A program made the translations under genes and the position numbers. Below, piece after piece: positions 14,180-22,571 of a stretch of 39,120 nucleotides of DNA. The stretch lies in the NCBI GenBank assembly GCA_964416905.1, contig CAYQFL010000004.1, forward strand, positions 1-39,120. Reading direction: 5' to 3'. The DNA comes from JASKKU01 sp964416905 (GTDB lineage: Archaea > Nanobdellota > Nanobdellia > Woesearchaeales > JASKKU01). Below the pieces are notes generated by a model. That model saw nothing but the letters and a program-made list of their open reading frames with translations. It had not been told where the DNA came from and ran no database searches. Within the stretch, counting starts at the first letter, position 1; every line of letters begins with the position of its first letter.

Positions 14180-15853
14180 ATGCCCACAATAAATTTTGAT
14201 AAAAAAGAATTGTTCGAATTGCTTGGCAAAGAACTATCTGATGATGAGATGATTGAGATAGTTAACAGTATGGGCGTAGCTTTAGAGGAAATTACTGATG
14301 AAGAAATTGTAATTGAAGTTTTCCCTAACAGACCTGATTTGCTTTCCTTGAGGGGCTTTGTTCGAGCATTACGGTTCTTTTTAGGATTATCTAAACCGAG
14401 CCTTGATTTAGAGAAGAAGCTTAAAGAGCCAGAGAAGGATTTCAAGGTTATTATTGACAAAAGCGTATCAAAAGTTAGGCCATATACTGCTTGCGCCATT
14501 GTTAAAAACTTAAAATTAGATGATAAGAAAATTAAGGAAATCATCCAAATCCAAGAGAAACTCCATATTACCTTTGGTCGAAACAGGAAAAAGGTGGCAA
14601 TAGGCATTTATCCTTTAGAAAAGATTAAGTTGCCAATAAGGTATCTTGCAAAGAAACCTAAAGAGATTAAGTTTGTTCCTCTAGGCGAAACTAAAGAGAT
14701 GAATGGTTTAGAGATATTAGAATATCATCCTAAGGGAAAAGAATATGCCAATCTTCTTGAAGGCAAAGAAGTTTTTCCTATCTTTGTGGACTCAAATAAT
14801 AACATCTTATCAATGCCGCCCATAATTAACTCTGAGTTAACAGGTAAAGTAACAGAAAAAACTAAAGATGTTTTTATAGAATGTTCTGGTTTCAGCTTTA
14901 AGGATGTTAAGGAAGGCGTTAACATAATTGCATCAGCACTTTTGGATATGGGAGCACAAGTCCATAAAATGGAGTTAGTTTATCCAGATAAAACAGAGTT
15001 GACTCCCGATTTCACTTTCTTAGAAATGCCTGTAGATAAAGCTTACATAGAGAAATACCTCGGCGTGAAACTTAAAGATTCTGATATTAAAACTTGCTTA
15101 AACAAGACAGGGTTAATTTACGACGAGAAAAAATCCATTGTAAAAATCCCGCCGTACAGAGTTGATATTATTCATCCTATAGACATAGTTGAAGATATTG
15201 CTATTGGCTATGGTTACAACAACTTCCCTGCAGAACTGTCCCAAGTTTTCTCAGTAGCAGAAGAATCAAAAGAAGCTATTTTGTCAAGAAAGCTTAGAGA
15301 AAGCCTTATTGCTCATGGTTTGATTGAAGTAAAGAACTATTGTTTAAGCAATCCGAATGATGAGACTGAAGGAATTCTGAAGTCTTGGGAACTTGTTAGG
15401 TTAAAGAATTCCTGGAGCATTGATTTCTCAGTTCTAAGACGAAGTTTAATTCCTTCTGTATTGAACACTTTTAAGAGAAACAAGCATTACGAATATCCAC
15501 AGAACATATTTGAGATAGGCACTGTCTTTGTTCCAGCTAAAGATGAAATCCTTGAACAGGAAAAATTATGTGTAGCCTTAGCAGATGTGGAAGCGGATTA
15601 TACAAAAATTAGACAGATTCTTGACGCTCTTGCAAGAGATTTTGATTTTGAAATAGAGTATCTTGAGCATAACAATGATATGTTCATAGAAGGCCGTTCT
15701 GCTAAAGTATTCCTTAAAGATTCCAAAGAGTCATTAGCAACAATTGGCGAGTTGCATCCCAAGGTCCTGGAGAACTTTAGTCTTCAAACACCTGTAGCTC
15801 TGTTTGAATTAGACTTAGATAAACTTTTAGAATATCTTCTGAAGAAGAATTAA
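14180..15853 (+). CDS. pheT: Phenylalanine-tRNA ligase beta subunit
   Basis: The 557-residue product is the archaeal-length beta subunit. Clear blocks are NRPDLLSLRGFVRALR near the N-terminus, the B5 region PPYRVDIIHPIDIVEDIAIGYGYNNF (about residues 322-347) and the catalytic-like domain after ~360 (LRRSLIPSVL, NIFEIG, GELHPKVLENF). It binds tRNA and, through the B3/B4 region, edits mischarged Tyr-tRNA-Phe. A GGTGATC site precedes ATG 14180. It is the second gene of the pheS-pheT operon. Confidence 0.96.
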   Translation: MPTINFDKKELFELLGKELSDDEMIEIVNSMGVALEEITDEEIVIEVFPNRPDLLSLRGFVRALRFFLGLSKPSLDLEKKLKEPEKDFKVIIDKSVSKVRPYTACAIVKNLKLDDKKIKEIIQIQEKLHITFGRNRKKVAIGIYPLEKIKLPIRYLAKKPKEIKFVPLGETKEMNGLEILEYHPKGKEYANLLEGKEVFPIFVDSNNNILSMPPIINSELTGKVTEKTKDVFIECSGFSFKDVKEGVNIIASALLDMGAQVHKMELVYPDKTELTPDFTFLEMPVDKAYIEKYLGVKLKDSDIKTCLNKTGLIYDEKKSIVKIPPYRVDIIHPIDIVEDIAIGYGYNNFPAELSQVFSVAEESKEAILSRKLRESLIAHGLIEVKNYCLSNPNDETEGILKSWELVRLKNSWSIDFSVLRRSLIPSVLNTFKRNKHYEYPQNIFEIGTVFVPAKDEILEQEKLCVALADVEADYTKIRQILDALARDFDFEIEYLEHNNDMFIEGRSAKVFLKDSKESLATIGELHPKVLENFSLQTPVALFELDLDKLLEYLLKKN

Positions 15854-15941
15854 CTAGAAAATATTGATTTTTTAACTTATTTTGCTGAATTTTTCATAAA
15901 AAACAAAGTTTTTAAAATATCTCAGCTAATATTCTTTTAAT

Positions 15942-16469
15942 ATGAAAGAAAAGCTTAAAGCATTATTGTTCAAGAAACACGTTCTGCTTCAAACAAGTTC
16001 TGAGGCTATTGATTTGTTTTCTAAGAAAGGATTTGGCTATTCTGAAGGTGAATACATCTATTTATCATTCTTTGAGGCATATTACTTAATGAAGAAAAGT
16101 ATTTTAGAGATATACAATGTTAAAGGAAACATGCTTAAAGATGACGAGTTTTTAAGGATTGCTAGACGAAACATCTCGAATTTTTTTATCAAGTATCGTG
16201 TATTTAGAGATTTGAGGAACAAGGGTTATATTGTTAAATCCGGGCTAAAATTCGGTTCAGATTTCCGTGTTTATGATAAAGGCAAACTGCCTGGGCAGGA
16301 ACATGCCAAATGGCTGGTTTATTGCATAACTGAAAACGATAAGGTTCCTGCTCACGAATTTGCGTCCAAGAACAGGGTTGCCAACACAACCAAAAAGAAA
16401 ATACTGTTAGCGATCGCCGATGACGAAGGTAGTATAACCTATTACGAAATAAAATGGTTGAGACTATGA
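15942..16469 (+). CDS. endA: tRNA-splicing endonuclease EndA
   Basis: The 175-residue protein cuts introns at bulge-helix-bulge sites in pre-tRNA. The catalytic triad is visible: Tyr111 in DFRVYDKG, His121 in GQEHAKWLV and a Lys at 151-152 in VANTTKKKILLAI. The length fits the short archaeal subunit that works as a homotetramer. A TATA-like TTTTTAAAATATC precedes it, with a short leader. The stop codon overlaps the ATG (16466) of the following winged-helix gene, so the two are co-translated. Confidence 0.95.
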   Translation: MKEKLKALLFKKHVLLQTSSEAIDLFSKKGFGYSEGEYIYLSFFEAYYLMKKSILEIYNVKGNMLKDDEFLRIARRNISNFFIKYRVFRDLRNKGYIVKSGLKFGSDFRVYDKGKLPGQEHAKWLVYCITENDKVPAHEFASKNRVANTTKKKILLAIADDEGSITYYEIKWLRL

Positions 16470-17446
16470 TTGATGTTAGAGATAAGATTCGTGATTTTGT
16501 TAAAAGAAGGGGTTCCGTATTAACCATGGATGTTGTTCGAGAGCTTAAAGTATCCTCAATCATTGCAGGCGCAGTCTTATCAGAGCTTGTTTCCAAAGGT
16601 TTGCTATCAGTTTCTCATCTAAAGGTTGGTTCAAGCCCAGTTTACTATGTTCCTTCTCAAAAAAGCCAATTGGAAAAATATTCTTCTTACCTTAAAAACA
16701 TTGAAAAACAGGCTTTTGAGCTATTAAAACAGAGGAGAATACTTAAAGATTCAGAACTACCTCCTGCGCTAAGAGTTGCGTTATCAAACATAAAAGACTT
16801 TGCTGTGTTAATCGATGTGGTTACTCCTCAAGGCGTTACAGAAAGGTATTGGAAATTTTACAATGTAAGCAACGAAGAGGTTAAACAACTTCTTACTCAG
16901 AAAGCGTCCTCTAATGTTAACAAAGTTCGTGAGCAAAGTAGTGCTAACGAAAAGAAAACAGTTGAAGAAAAACCACAACCCGAACATAAACCAGAGCAAA
17001 AATCACAAATCTTGATTTCTCCAGAGGGGCAGGTAAAATTAACAGAGAAAGATAATGCTAGCACTAAAAAGGATAGCCCTGAAAAAGCAGAGATCACAGA
17101 AAAAAGCGAGCCTATAGAAGAAATTAAAACCCAAAAAGGTTTTATCTCAAAAGTAATAGAATTCTTTAATCAAAATAATGTTGGTATTCTTAGTTCTAAT
17201 ATTCTTAAAAAAGACAAAGAAGCAGAATTTATTATATCTTATGCTTCACCGTTAGGCAACATAAAATTATATACTTATTGTGCTGATAAAAAACGAATAT
17301 CTGATAAAGATATAAGCTTTGCTTATCTCGAATCCTTGAACAAAAGATTGCCTTTATTATTCATTACTTCCGGCGAGCTAACCAAGAAATGTAAAGAGCT
17401 TCTCAACACCAAATTTAAAGGCACAATTGTTAAGAAAATTAACTAA
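16466..17446 (+). CDS. Winged-helix protein with a charged linker and a nuclease-like C-terminal domain
   Basis: The 326-residue protein (330 if ATG 16454 is used) is not assigned to a named family. I prefer ATG 16466 because it overlaps the endA TGA as ATGA. Residues ~1-65 form a winged helix (GSVLTMDVVRELKVSSIIAGAVLSELVSKGLL). Residues ~70-150 form a second helical/beta module. A Lys/Glu/Pro-rich low-complexity linker follows (~155-225). The last 100 residues (KLYTYCADKKRISDKDISFAY, LPLLFITSGELTKK) have the strand-helix pattern of the PD-(D/E)XK fold, with a possible E-x13-K core. DNA or RNA binding seems likely. It is followed after 70 bases by fen1. Confidence 0.6.
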   Translation: MIDVRDKIRDFVKRRGSVLTMDVVRELKVSSIIAGAVLSELVSKGLLSVSHLKVGSSPVYYVPSQKSQLEKYSSYLKNIEKQAFELLKQRRILKDSELPPALRVALSNIKDFAVLIDVVTPQGVTERYWKFYNVSNEEVKQLLTQKASSNVNKVREQSSANEKKTVEEKPQPEHKPEQKSQILISPEGQVKLTEKDNASTKKDSPEKAEITEKSEPIEEIKTQKGFISKVIEFFNQNNVGILSSNILKKDKEAEFIISYASPLGNIKLYTYCADKKRISDKDISFAYLESLNKRLPLLFITSGELTKKCKELLNTKFKGTIVKKIN

Positions 17447-17516
17447 GCTTTCTTTTTACATAAAAAATACAAAAACATATATAAATGGCAGCCCCTTAAG
17501 GTTAAGTGATTAAACT

Positions 17517-18551
17517 ATGGGTGTAAACCTAAGAGATTTGGTACAGCCTGAAGAGCTGAATCTGAAGGATTTGAAAGGCAAGGTTATAGCAATAGATGCA
17601 TTTAATTTCTTATACAAGTTCTTAACTACTATTAGACAATATGATGGAACGCCTTTAATGGATTCTAAAGGCAGGATCACAAGTCATCTTTCAGGATTAT
17701 TCTTCAGAACAGCAAATTTGCTTAAATACGGTATAAAACCTGTTTTCGTTTTTGATGGCAAATCTCCTGAATTGAAGTTAAAAGAACAGGAACGTAGAAA
17801 AAAGCAAAAAGAAAAAGCACAGGATGAATTGCTAAAGGCAAAAGAGGAAGAACGTATTGAAGATTACAAAAAGTATGCTATGCGGACTGCTGTTCTCACC
17901 GAGGAAATGATTGAACAAAGCAAAATGCTCCTGGAAGCTATGGGTCTACCGTATGTTTCTGCTCCCAGTGAAGGTGAAGCCCAAGCAGCCTATCTTGTTA
18001 AATCAGGAGTTGCTTACGCTGTTGCGAGCGAAGATTATGATTCTTTATTGTTTGGCGCAAAAATCCTGATTAAAAACTTGTCAATATCCGGTAGGAAAAA
18101 GGTGCCAAATAAACCTGTTTATATTAAAGTTGAACCTGAAAAGATTATCCTTGATAAAGTTCTAGCTTCTTTAGAACTGAATCACGATCAGTTAATTGTT
18201 CTTGCAATTTTGGTAGGCACAGATTTCAATAATGAAGGCATTCCAGGGATAGGACCTAAGAAAGCTTTGAAATTAGTTAAACAATACTCTGATTTTGATA
18301 AATTGTTTGATGACTTGGAGTGGAACAAGTATTATGATTTTTCATGGAAAGATGTTTTCAATATCTTTAAAAACCCCGAGGTCACAGATAACTTTAATCT
18401 TGATTTCAAAGATCTTGATAGGGAAAAGGTTATAAAGTTATTAGTTCATGAATTTGAATTCTCGGAAGAACGAGTGTCTAAAAAACTCAATGAAATCTCA
18501 GAATTCCTAGAACAAAATAAACAGTCGAGTTTAAATAGGTGGTTCAAATGA
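17517..18551 (+). CDS. fen: Flap endonuclease FEN-1
   Basis: The 344-residue enzyme removes 5' flaps in lagging-strand synthesis and repair. All metal-binding acids are seen: Asp27 (AIDAFNF), Asp80 (VFDGKSP), Glu152 and Glu154 (PSEGEAQ), Asp173 and Asp175 (SEDYDS) and Asp236 (LVGTDFN). The helix-hairpin-helix GIPGIGPKKAL follows. The C-terminus QSSLNRWF (336-343) is a PCNA-interacting (PIP) box, so clamp binding is expected. A TATA box CATATATAAAT lies at 17476-17486. The stop codon overlaps the start of the next gene (ATGA). Confidence 0.96.
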   Translation: MGVNLRDLVQPEELNLKDLKGKVIAIDAFNFLYKFLTTIRQYDGTPLMDSKGRITSHLSGLFFRTANLLKYGIKPVFVFDGKSPELKLKEQERRKKQKEKAQDELLKAKEEERIEDYKKYAMRTAVLTEEMIEQSKMLLEAMGLPYVSAPSEGEAQAAYLVKSGVAYAVASEDYDSLLFGAKILIKNLSISGRKKVPNKPVYIKVEPEKIILDKVLASLELNHDQLIVLAILVGTDFNNEGIPGIGPKKALKLVKQYSDFDKLFDDLEWNKYYDFSWKDVFNIFKNPEVTDNFNLDFKDLDREKVIKLLVHEFEFSEERVSKKLNEISEFLEQNKQSSLNRWFK

Positions 18552-19375
18552 TAGGACAAAGCATGTTTGGTTGGTTTTTCATGGTTATCTCGTTAATTAT
18601 TATGTATTTTCTAGATCCTTTAACTAGGAGAGTATATTATGACAAAAAGAAAACATTGCAATTTATCTCGGCTGTATCTCTGGTTTTGCTTTTATTTACT
18701 GTTCCTCTGTTATTCTTTGCAGATTATACTTTGCCACCAAGTTATTTGTTATTATCTCTAGCTGTATCGTTTCTCTTTTTGTTTGGTTTAGTAACCTTTT
18801 TGGAAGGGTTTTCATCTTTAAAGTTTAGAATCCAGAATTATGCAATATTCTTCTTTTTAGTACCCGTCTTAACCATATTTCAAACCCTTTTAAGAAATCC
18901 TAATGACCTAGTTATCTTTGTTTACCTCATACCTATTGCTTTAGTTGCTCCCATGCTTTCTTCGATAAAAATTACTCGCAAGAATTTACCTAATCTCTTA
19001 CCTTCATTCTCGTTTATTGCTTTAATGTATTTCTTCATAAACGTAGCTCAAGGTTATGGTCCTATTACTACTTTAGTTTTGTTCTCAGTTTCGTTTGCCT
19101 TCGCAAGTCAGTTATTCAATATACTTTATTTTAGAAACAGTGCTGAGATTTTAGAGTCAAAGAATTTTATCAATCATCATTTAGTCAAGTTTGTTTTTGG
19201 TTTATTCATTTTTTTGATTGTTTATCTAGCATGCATATCTGTGTTTAAACAACACTTTGCGTTACTATACCTTTCCTTCCTTCTGTTATTATACGAAAGA
19301 AAGATGGATAAAAACATGTTAATGATTCTATTTTCTATTTTATTTATAATTCTGATTTTGCTTACTTTTTTTTAA
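18548..19375 (+). CDS. Polytopic membrane protein, unknown function
   Basis: The 275-residue protein consists almost only of hydrophobic helices, about nine by eye, joined by short loops with K/R on the expected cytoplasmic side. ATG 18548 overlaps the TGA of fen1 (ATGA), so it is translationally coupled, although a functional link with FEN-1 is not evident. No catalytic or transport motif is visible. Its last 14 bases overlap the convergent Trm5-fusion gene. Confidence 0.65.
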   Translation: MIGQSMFGWFFMVISLIIMYFLDPLTRRVYYDKKKTLQFISAVSLVLLLFTVPLLFFADYTLPPSYLLLSLAVSFLFLFGLVTFLEGFSSLKFRIQNYAIFFFLVPVLTIFQTLLRNPNDLVIFVYLIPIALVAPMLSSIKITRKNLPNLLPSFSFIALMYFFINVAQGYGPITTLVLFSVSFAFASQLFNILYFRNSAEILESKNFINHHLVKFVFGLFIFLIVYLACISVFKQHFALLYLSFLLLLYERKMDKNMLMILFSILFIILILLTFF

Positions 19376-21170
19376 TGACTTTGAAATCTACGCAGATTCT
19401 GTAAGTTCTAGGCGAATGTTGACCGCACTTCACAAAATCTATAACTTCAAAATTAAAACCGCGGTTTTTGCAAGCATTATCAATTTTTTCTATAGCCTTA
19501 TCAAAATCTTTCTCGTGCAAGAAATCGTAGAAATGAATAATTCCATTGTCTTTAATTAAGCCTAAAGCATCATCTAGAAAGTTCTCAGCGCCTTTTGGTA
19601 GAGGCATGAGTATCCTATCAAAGCTTTTGTTTTGTTGACTTAACCATCTAAACGAGTTTATCATCTCCTTTGGTGAGAATTCGTCCTTATTTCTGACCTC
19701 AACAACACCAAAGGTTAAATCATCTAAGAGCTCTTTTATGTCAAGTTCACCTTTATCTAATTCAACAGAATCTTCGTTATTAGAATAGTTGTTTAGATGA
19801 AAATACGTATTAAAACTTTCATTAAACAATTTAATCTGTTCTTTAACTTTATTCTGATCTTTGAAAACCAAACCTAAGTGACTGATGTCTACGCAAACAT
19901 TTTTTATCAAATCCTTAAATCCAGAAAAGTCGTTGTAATTAGTTAATAGATTATCCTGAGTCAAATTCTCATAGTAAAAGAAATCTTTGTATTTTTTCAT
20001 AACAATTTGAAGTTGCTCAGATTTTCTGATAACCTCTTTGCTGGGTAAATGCACTATAATCAAACATTGCTTTTCTTTAGCAATTTTTCCTAAGGCTCTA
20101 AGTTCTTTAAGATATTCATCGAAAGGCTCTAACTTAAATGGCATAGGCATATGCAGAAATACATTTTTCCCAAGGGATTTTAGGTAATCAATAGTCTTAA
20201 TTAGTTGATTAATGTTGTGAGGATTATCTTTATTATCTAACAAATCTTCATGAAATAATGCAAGCTCAATTACTGCAAAACCTTTATTAACTTCGTTGTT
20301 TATTTTCTTGTTCAATTCTTTAGGATTAATTGAACTTTTCAATCCAAAGGAGTATGAATAAAAAGATTGAGCTACTTTCTTGGCATCGCCTTGAATAGGT
20401 AAGAAATTCCATGCTTTGTTCAAGAACTTGTTTTCATAACTATACTTGTGACCGTTTGGATTTAATTCTACGCCATACACAACTCTCACTTTCGAATTCT
20501 TAGCTATCTCAATAGGATAAGGTCCTACGCCAGAAAACATAACAAGGACATCTTCGTTCTCTTTTATCTGGTCAACAATCCTTTTTCGTTCATTACCCAT
20601 CCTTACAGAGAAATATGCTTCATCCACCTTTAATTTTAATAAAACACCGTTCTCTTTATGGATTGTTTCTCTTTTATCAATACCTTTCACAAAATCATAC
20701 TTCTGAATCCTGAAAACTCCTTCATGCTTGCCTTTTTTCATTAACACGGTTTTAACATGAGGATTGGCTTTTAATATCGCTTCTCCAATAACATCTTTTT
20801 TGTCCAGGAATTCATCATCAATCTCAATGATAGCAATATCTCCAACTATATCGTAAGAGGCCTTTATTTTGTCTATTTCTGACTCGCTAAACTGATTTGA
20901 TAAAATTTCTTTTAGATTACCTCTTTCGTTAGTATTCTGTTTTTTGATTGCATCAACTTTACTAGGTTCTACAATCTTTATGTTTTCAAGATTCTTGTTT
21001 ATTTTTTTTAATCTATCAAGAACCTCTTTTTCATCAGAATCAATAGGAACGAAGATTTTTTCATCTTGAGAAAAAATTTTGCCTTCTTTACTAATAAAAG
21101 GCTTGAGTTCTTTTATTAAAAATCCATCTTTCCTTTCAATTTGCAGATAAAATTTGATTGGCATGTGCAT
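19362..21170 (-). CDS. trm5: Trm5-type tRNA m1G37 methyltransferase with an inserted TIM-barrel domain
   Basis: The 602-residue protein is nearly twice the usual Trm5 length. Residues ~100-265 match the Trm5 core: IVGDIAIIEI, VLMKKGKHEGVFR, EAYFSVRMGNERKRI, FSGVGPYPIEIAK (AdoMet loop), YGVELNPNGHKYSYEN and IQGDAKKV. The fold then stops and ~245 residues (about 270-515) of a xylose-isomerase/AP-endonuclease-like TIM barrel follow: E302, H340 (FLHMP), H374 (VHLP), E401 (YENLT), D428/H431 (VDISHLG), H458 (FHLNN) and E491 (VVEVRN) sit where metal ligands lie in that superfamily. The Trm5 fold resumes with DRILMPLPKGAENFLDDAL (518-536) and GIIHFYDF. m1G37 formation is expected from the family; the role of the barrel is unknown. 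ATG 21164 is an alternative start. Confidence 0.85.
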   Translation of the reverse strand: MHMPIKFYLQIERKDGFLIKELKPFISKEGKIFSQDEKIFVPIDSDEKEVLDRLKKINKNLENIKIVEPSKVDAIKKQNTNERGNLKEILSNQFSESEIDKIKASYDIVGDIAIIEIDDEFLDKKDVIGEAILKANPHVKTVLMKKGKHEGVFRIQKYDFVKGIDKRETIHKENGVLLKLKVDEAYFSVRMGNERKRIVDQIKENEDVLVMFSGVGPYPIEIAKNSKVRVVYGVELNPNGHKYSYENKFLNKAWNFLPIQGDAKKVAQSFYSYSFGLKSSINPKELNKKINNEVNKGFAVIELALFHEDLLDNKDNPHNINQLIKTIDYLKSLGKNVFLHMPMPFKLEPFDEYLKELRALGKIAKEKQCLIIVHLPSKEVIRKSEQLQIVMKKYKDFFYYENLTQDNLLTNYNDFSGFKDLIKNVCVDISHLGLVFKDQNKVKEQIKLFNESFNTYFHLNNYSNNEDSVELDKGELDIKELLDDLTFGVVEVRNKDEFSPKEMINSFRWLSQQNKSFDRILMPLPKGAENFLDDALGLIKDNGIIHFYDFLHEKDFDKAIEKIDNACKNRGFNFEVIDFVKCGQHSPRTYRICVDFKVIKKK

Positions 21171-21252
21171 TAGAAAAAAGTAGTTTCTTTATTTAAATTT
21201 TGGTTAGTTGCTTATTTTTTCTTTGACAGCTTTAACCAATTATCAAAAGCTA

Positions 21253-21262
21253 TTTATATTTA
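21253..21262 (+). promoter_or_regulatory. TATA box of the C/D-box sRNA
   Basis: TTTATATTTA lies about 28 bases upstream of the expected RNA start near 21281, the usual archaeal distance. It supports independent transcription of the sRNA. Confidence 0.6.
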
Positions 21263-21280
21263 AAGAGTTAACAGAAAATT

Positions 21281-21345
21281 GCCCTATGATGAGGTGAACA
21301 CCCACTGATAGATGATGAGCGGAAGTAACTTCTGAGGGTTACTTT
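21281..21345 (+). ncRNA. C/D-box sRNA (2'-O-methylation guide)
   Basis: The elements appear in the right order and spacing: C box ATGATGA (21286-21292), a 12-base guide, D' box CTGA (21305-21308), C' box ATGATGA (21312-21318), a 13-base guide, and D box CTGA (21332-21335). GCCC (21281-21284) and GGGT (21336-21339) can form the short terminal stem beside the kink-turn. Such RNAs bind L7Ae, Nop5 and fibrillarin and direct methylation of the base paired five positions upstream of D or D'. The targets would be complementary to GGUGAACACCCA and GCGGAAGUAACUU; I see no match in the visible 16S fragment or in tRNA-Pro. It has its own TATA box and a terminator-like end. Confidence 0.85.
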
Positions 21346-21351
21346 TTTTAT
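21323..21351 (+). terminator. Hairpin plus poly-T after the sRNA
   Basis: AAGTAAC (21323-21329) and GTTACTT (21338-21344) form a 7-base-pair stem followed by a run of T. It overlaps the second guide and the D box, so it would be formed only during transcription, or not at all in the mature RNP. Confidence 0.5.
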
Positions 21352-21413
21352 TTTAGAAGAATACAAATATAGAAAATTAATTTGAAAAGAATTAAAAAAT
21401 AAATTCTAAGAAC

Positions 21414-22571
21414 TTATCCGAACATCTTTATGTAATCCTTGGCATCAATCTGGTCTACGGTCTTAACTTTTTCAATAGCTTTGAGGAAGTCTTGCATGTT
21501 TACAGTTGTCCTGTTTTCTCTGATAGCGAAATATCCTGCTTCTGTACAGATAGCCTTTATTTCTGCACCAGATAAGCCTTCAGTTATGCTTGCTAACTCT
21601 TTTATCCTAACATTCCTGCTTAAATTCATCTTTCTTGTGTGGATTTTAAATATCTCAATTCTTGCATCTAAGTTAGGTAAAGGCACATAAATCTGTCTAT
21701 CCAATCTTCCAGGTCTTAGAATAGCCGGGTCTAAAATGTCTCTTCTATTCGTACAGCCAATTACTTTTACGTTATCTAAATTACTAAAGCCGTCAATCTC
21801 CGCTAGCAGTTGCATAAATGTCCTCTGAACTTCTCTTTCTCCGCTTGTACCAAGTTCAATTCTCTTAGCAGCAATACTATCCAGTTCATCTATGAAGATT
21901 ATGCTTGGCGCCTTAGCCTTAGCCATCTGGAAAAGTTCTCTAACCAGCTTTGCACCTTCCCCAATGAACTTCTGTACAAGCTCTGAACCTACTAATTCAA
22001 TAAATGTTGATTTCGTTGAAGATGCGACCGCCTTAGCTAACAAAGTCTTACCAGTTCCAGGAGGACCATAAAGTAAAACACCTTTTGGTGGAGTTATACC
22101 TACTTTCTTGAATAATTGAGGCTTCTTCAAAGGTAATTCAATGACTTCTTTTAATTCAGTAATCTGTGACTCTAAACCTCCGATTTCTTTCCATGAAACC
22201 TTTGGCTTTTCAACTATAGCGAACTTTTCTGCATTCATCTCCCCAATAGGTGTCTTTATTACGTCGACAATATTAAGATTCTTTTGGTCAACTAAAACAT
22301 TATCTCCTGGTTTAATCTTGTTGATGAGATTTGATGCAATGTTAACAACAAATTTGTTTCCGTTTGATATTGAAATAACAGCTCGGTCATTCATCACTTG
22401 GATTACTTCTGAAATCATTAACGGTGGCTCTTTTAACCTATACAATTCTCTTCTTAAGTGGCTTATTGTTGCTTTTAATAGTTTGTTCTCTTCTTCAAGA
22501 TAGGATTGCTCTTCAGGTTTCTCTTTAAAATTCTCTTCTTTAATGCCAACTGAACTGTCTTCACTTTCCAT
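21414..22571 (-). CDS. pan: Proteasome-activating nucleotidase PAN
   Basis: The 385-residue protein is the archaeal 26S-ATPase homologue that unfolds proteins for the 20S proteasome. An N-terminal coiled coil (~20-47) precedes an OB domain (~50-105). The AAA core follows, with Walker A GPPGTGKT at 169-176, Walker B IFIDELDS near 230 and the SRH region GCTNRRDILDPAILRPGRLD. The last residues are K-M-F-G: a hydrophobic-Phe-X end where a hydrophobic-Tyr-X (HbYX) motif normally opens the proteasome gate. The start overlaps the end of the upstream M18 aminopeptidase gene by 11 bases, so the two are made together. Confidence 0.95.
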   Translation of the reverse strand: MESEDSSVGIKEENFKEKPEEQSYLEEENKLLKATISHLRRELYRLKEPPLMISEVIQVMNDRAVISISNGNKFVVNIASNLINKIKPGDNVLVDQKNLNIVDVIKTPIGEMNAEKFAIVEKPKVSWKEIGGLESQITELKEVIELPLKKPQLFKKVGITPPKGVLLYGPPGTGKTLLAKAVASSTKSTFIELVGSELVQKFIGEGAKLVRELFQMAKAKAPSIIFIDELDSIAAKRIELGTSGEREVQRTFMQLLAEIDGFSNLDNVKVIGCTNRRDILDPAILRPGRLDRQIYVPLPNLDARIEIFKIHTRKMNLSRNVRIKELASITEGLSGAEIKAICTEAGYFAIRENRTTVNMQDFLKAIEKVKTVDQIDAKDYIKMFG

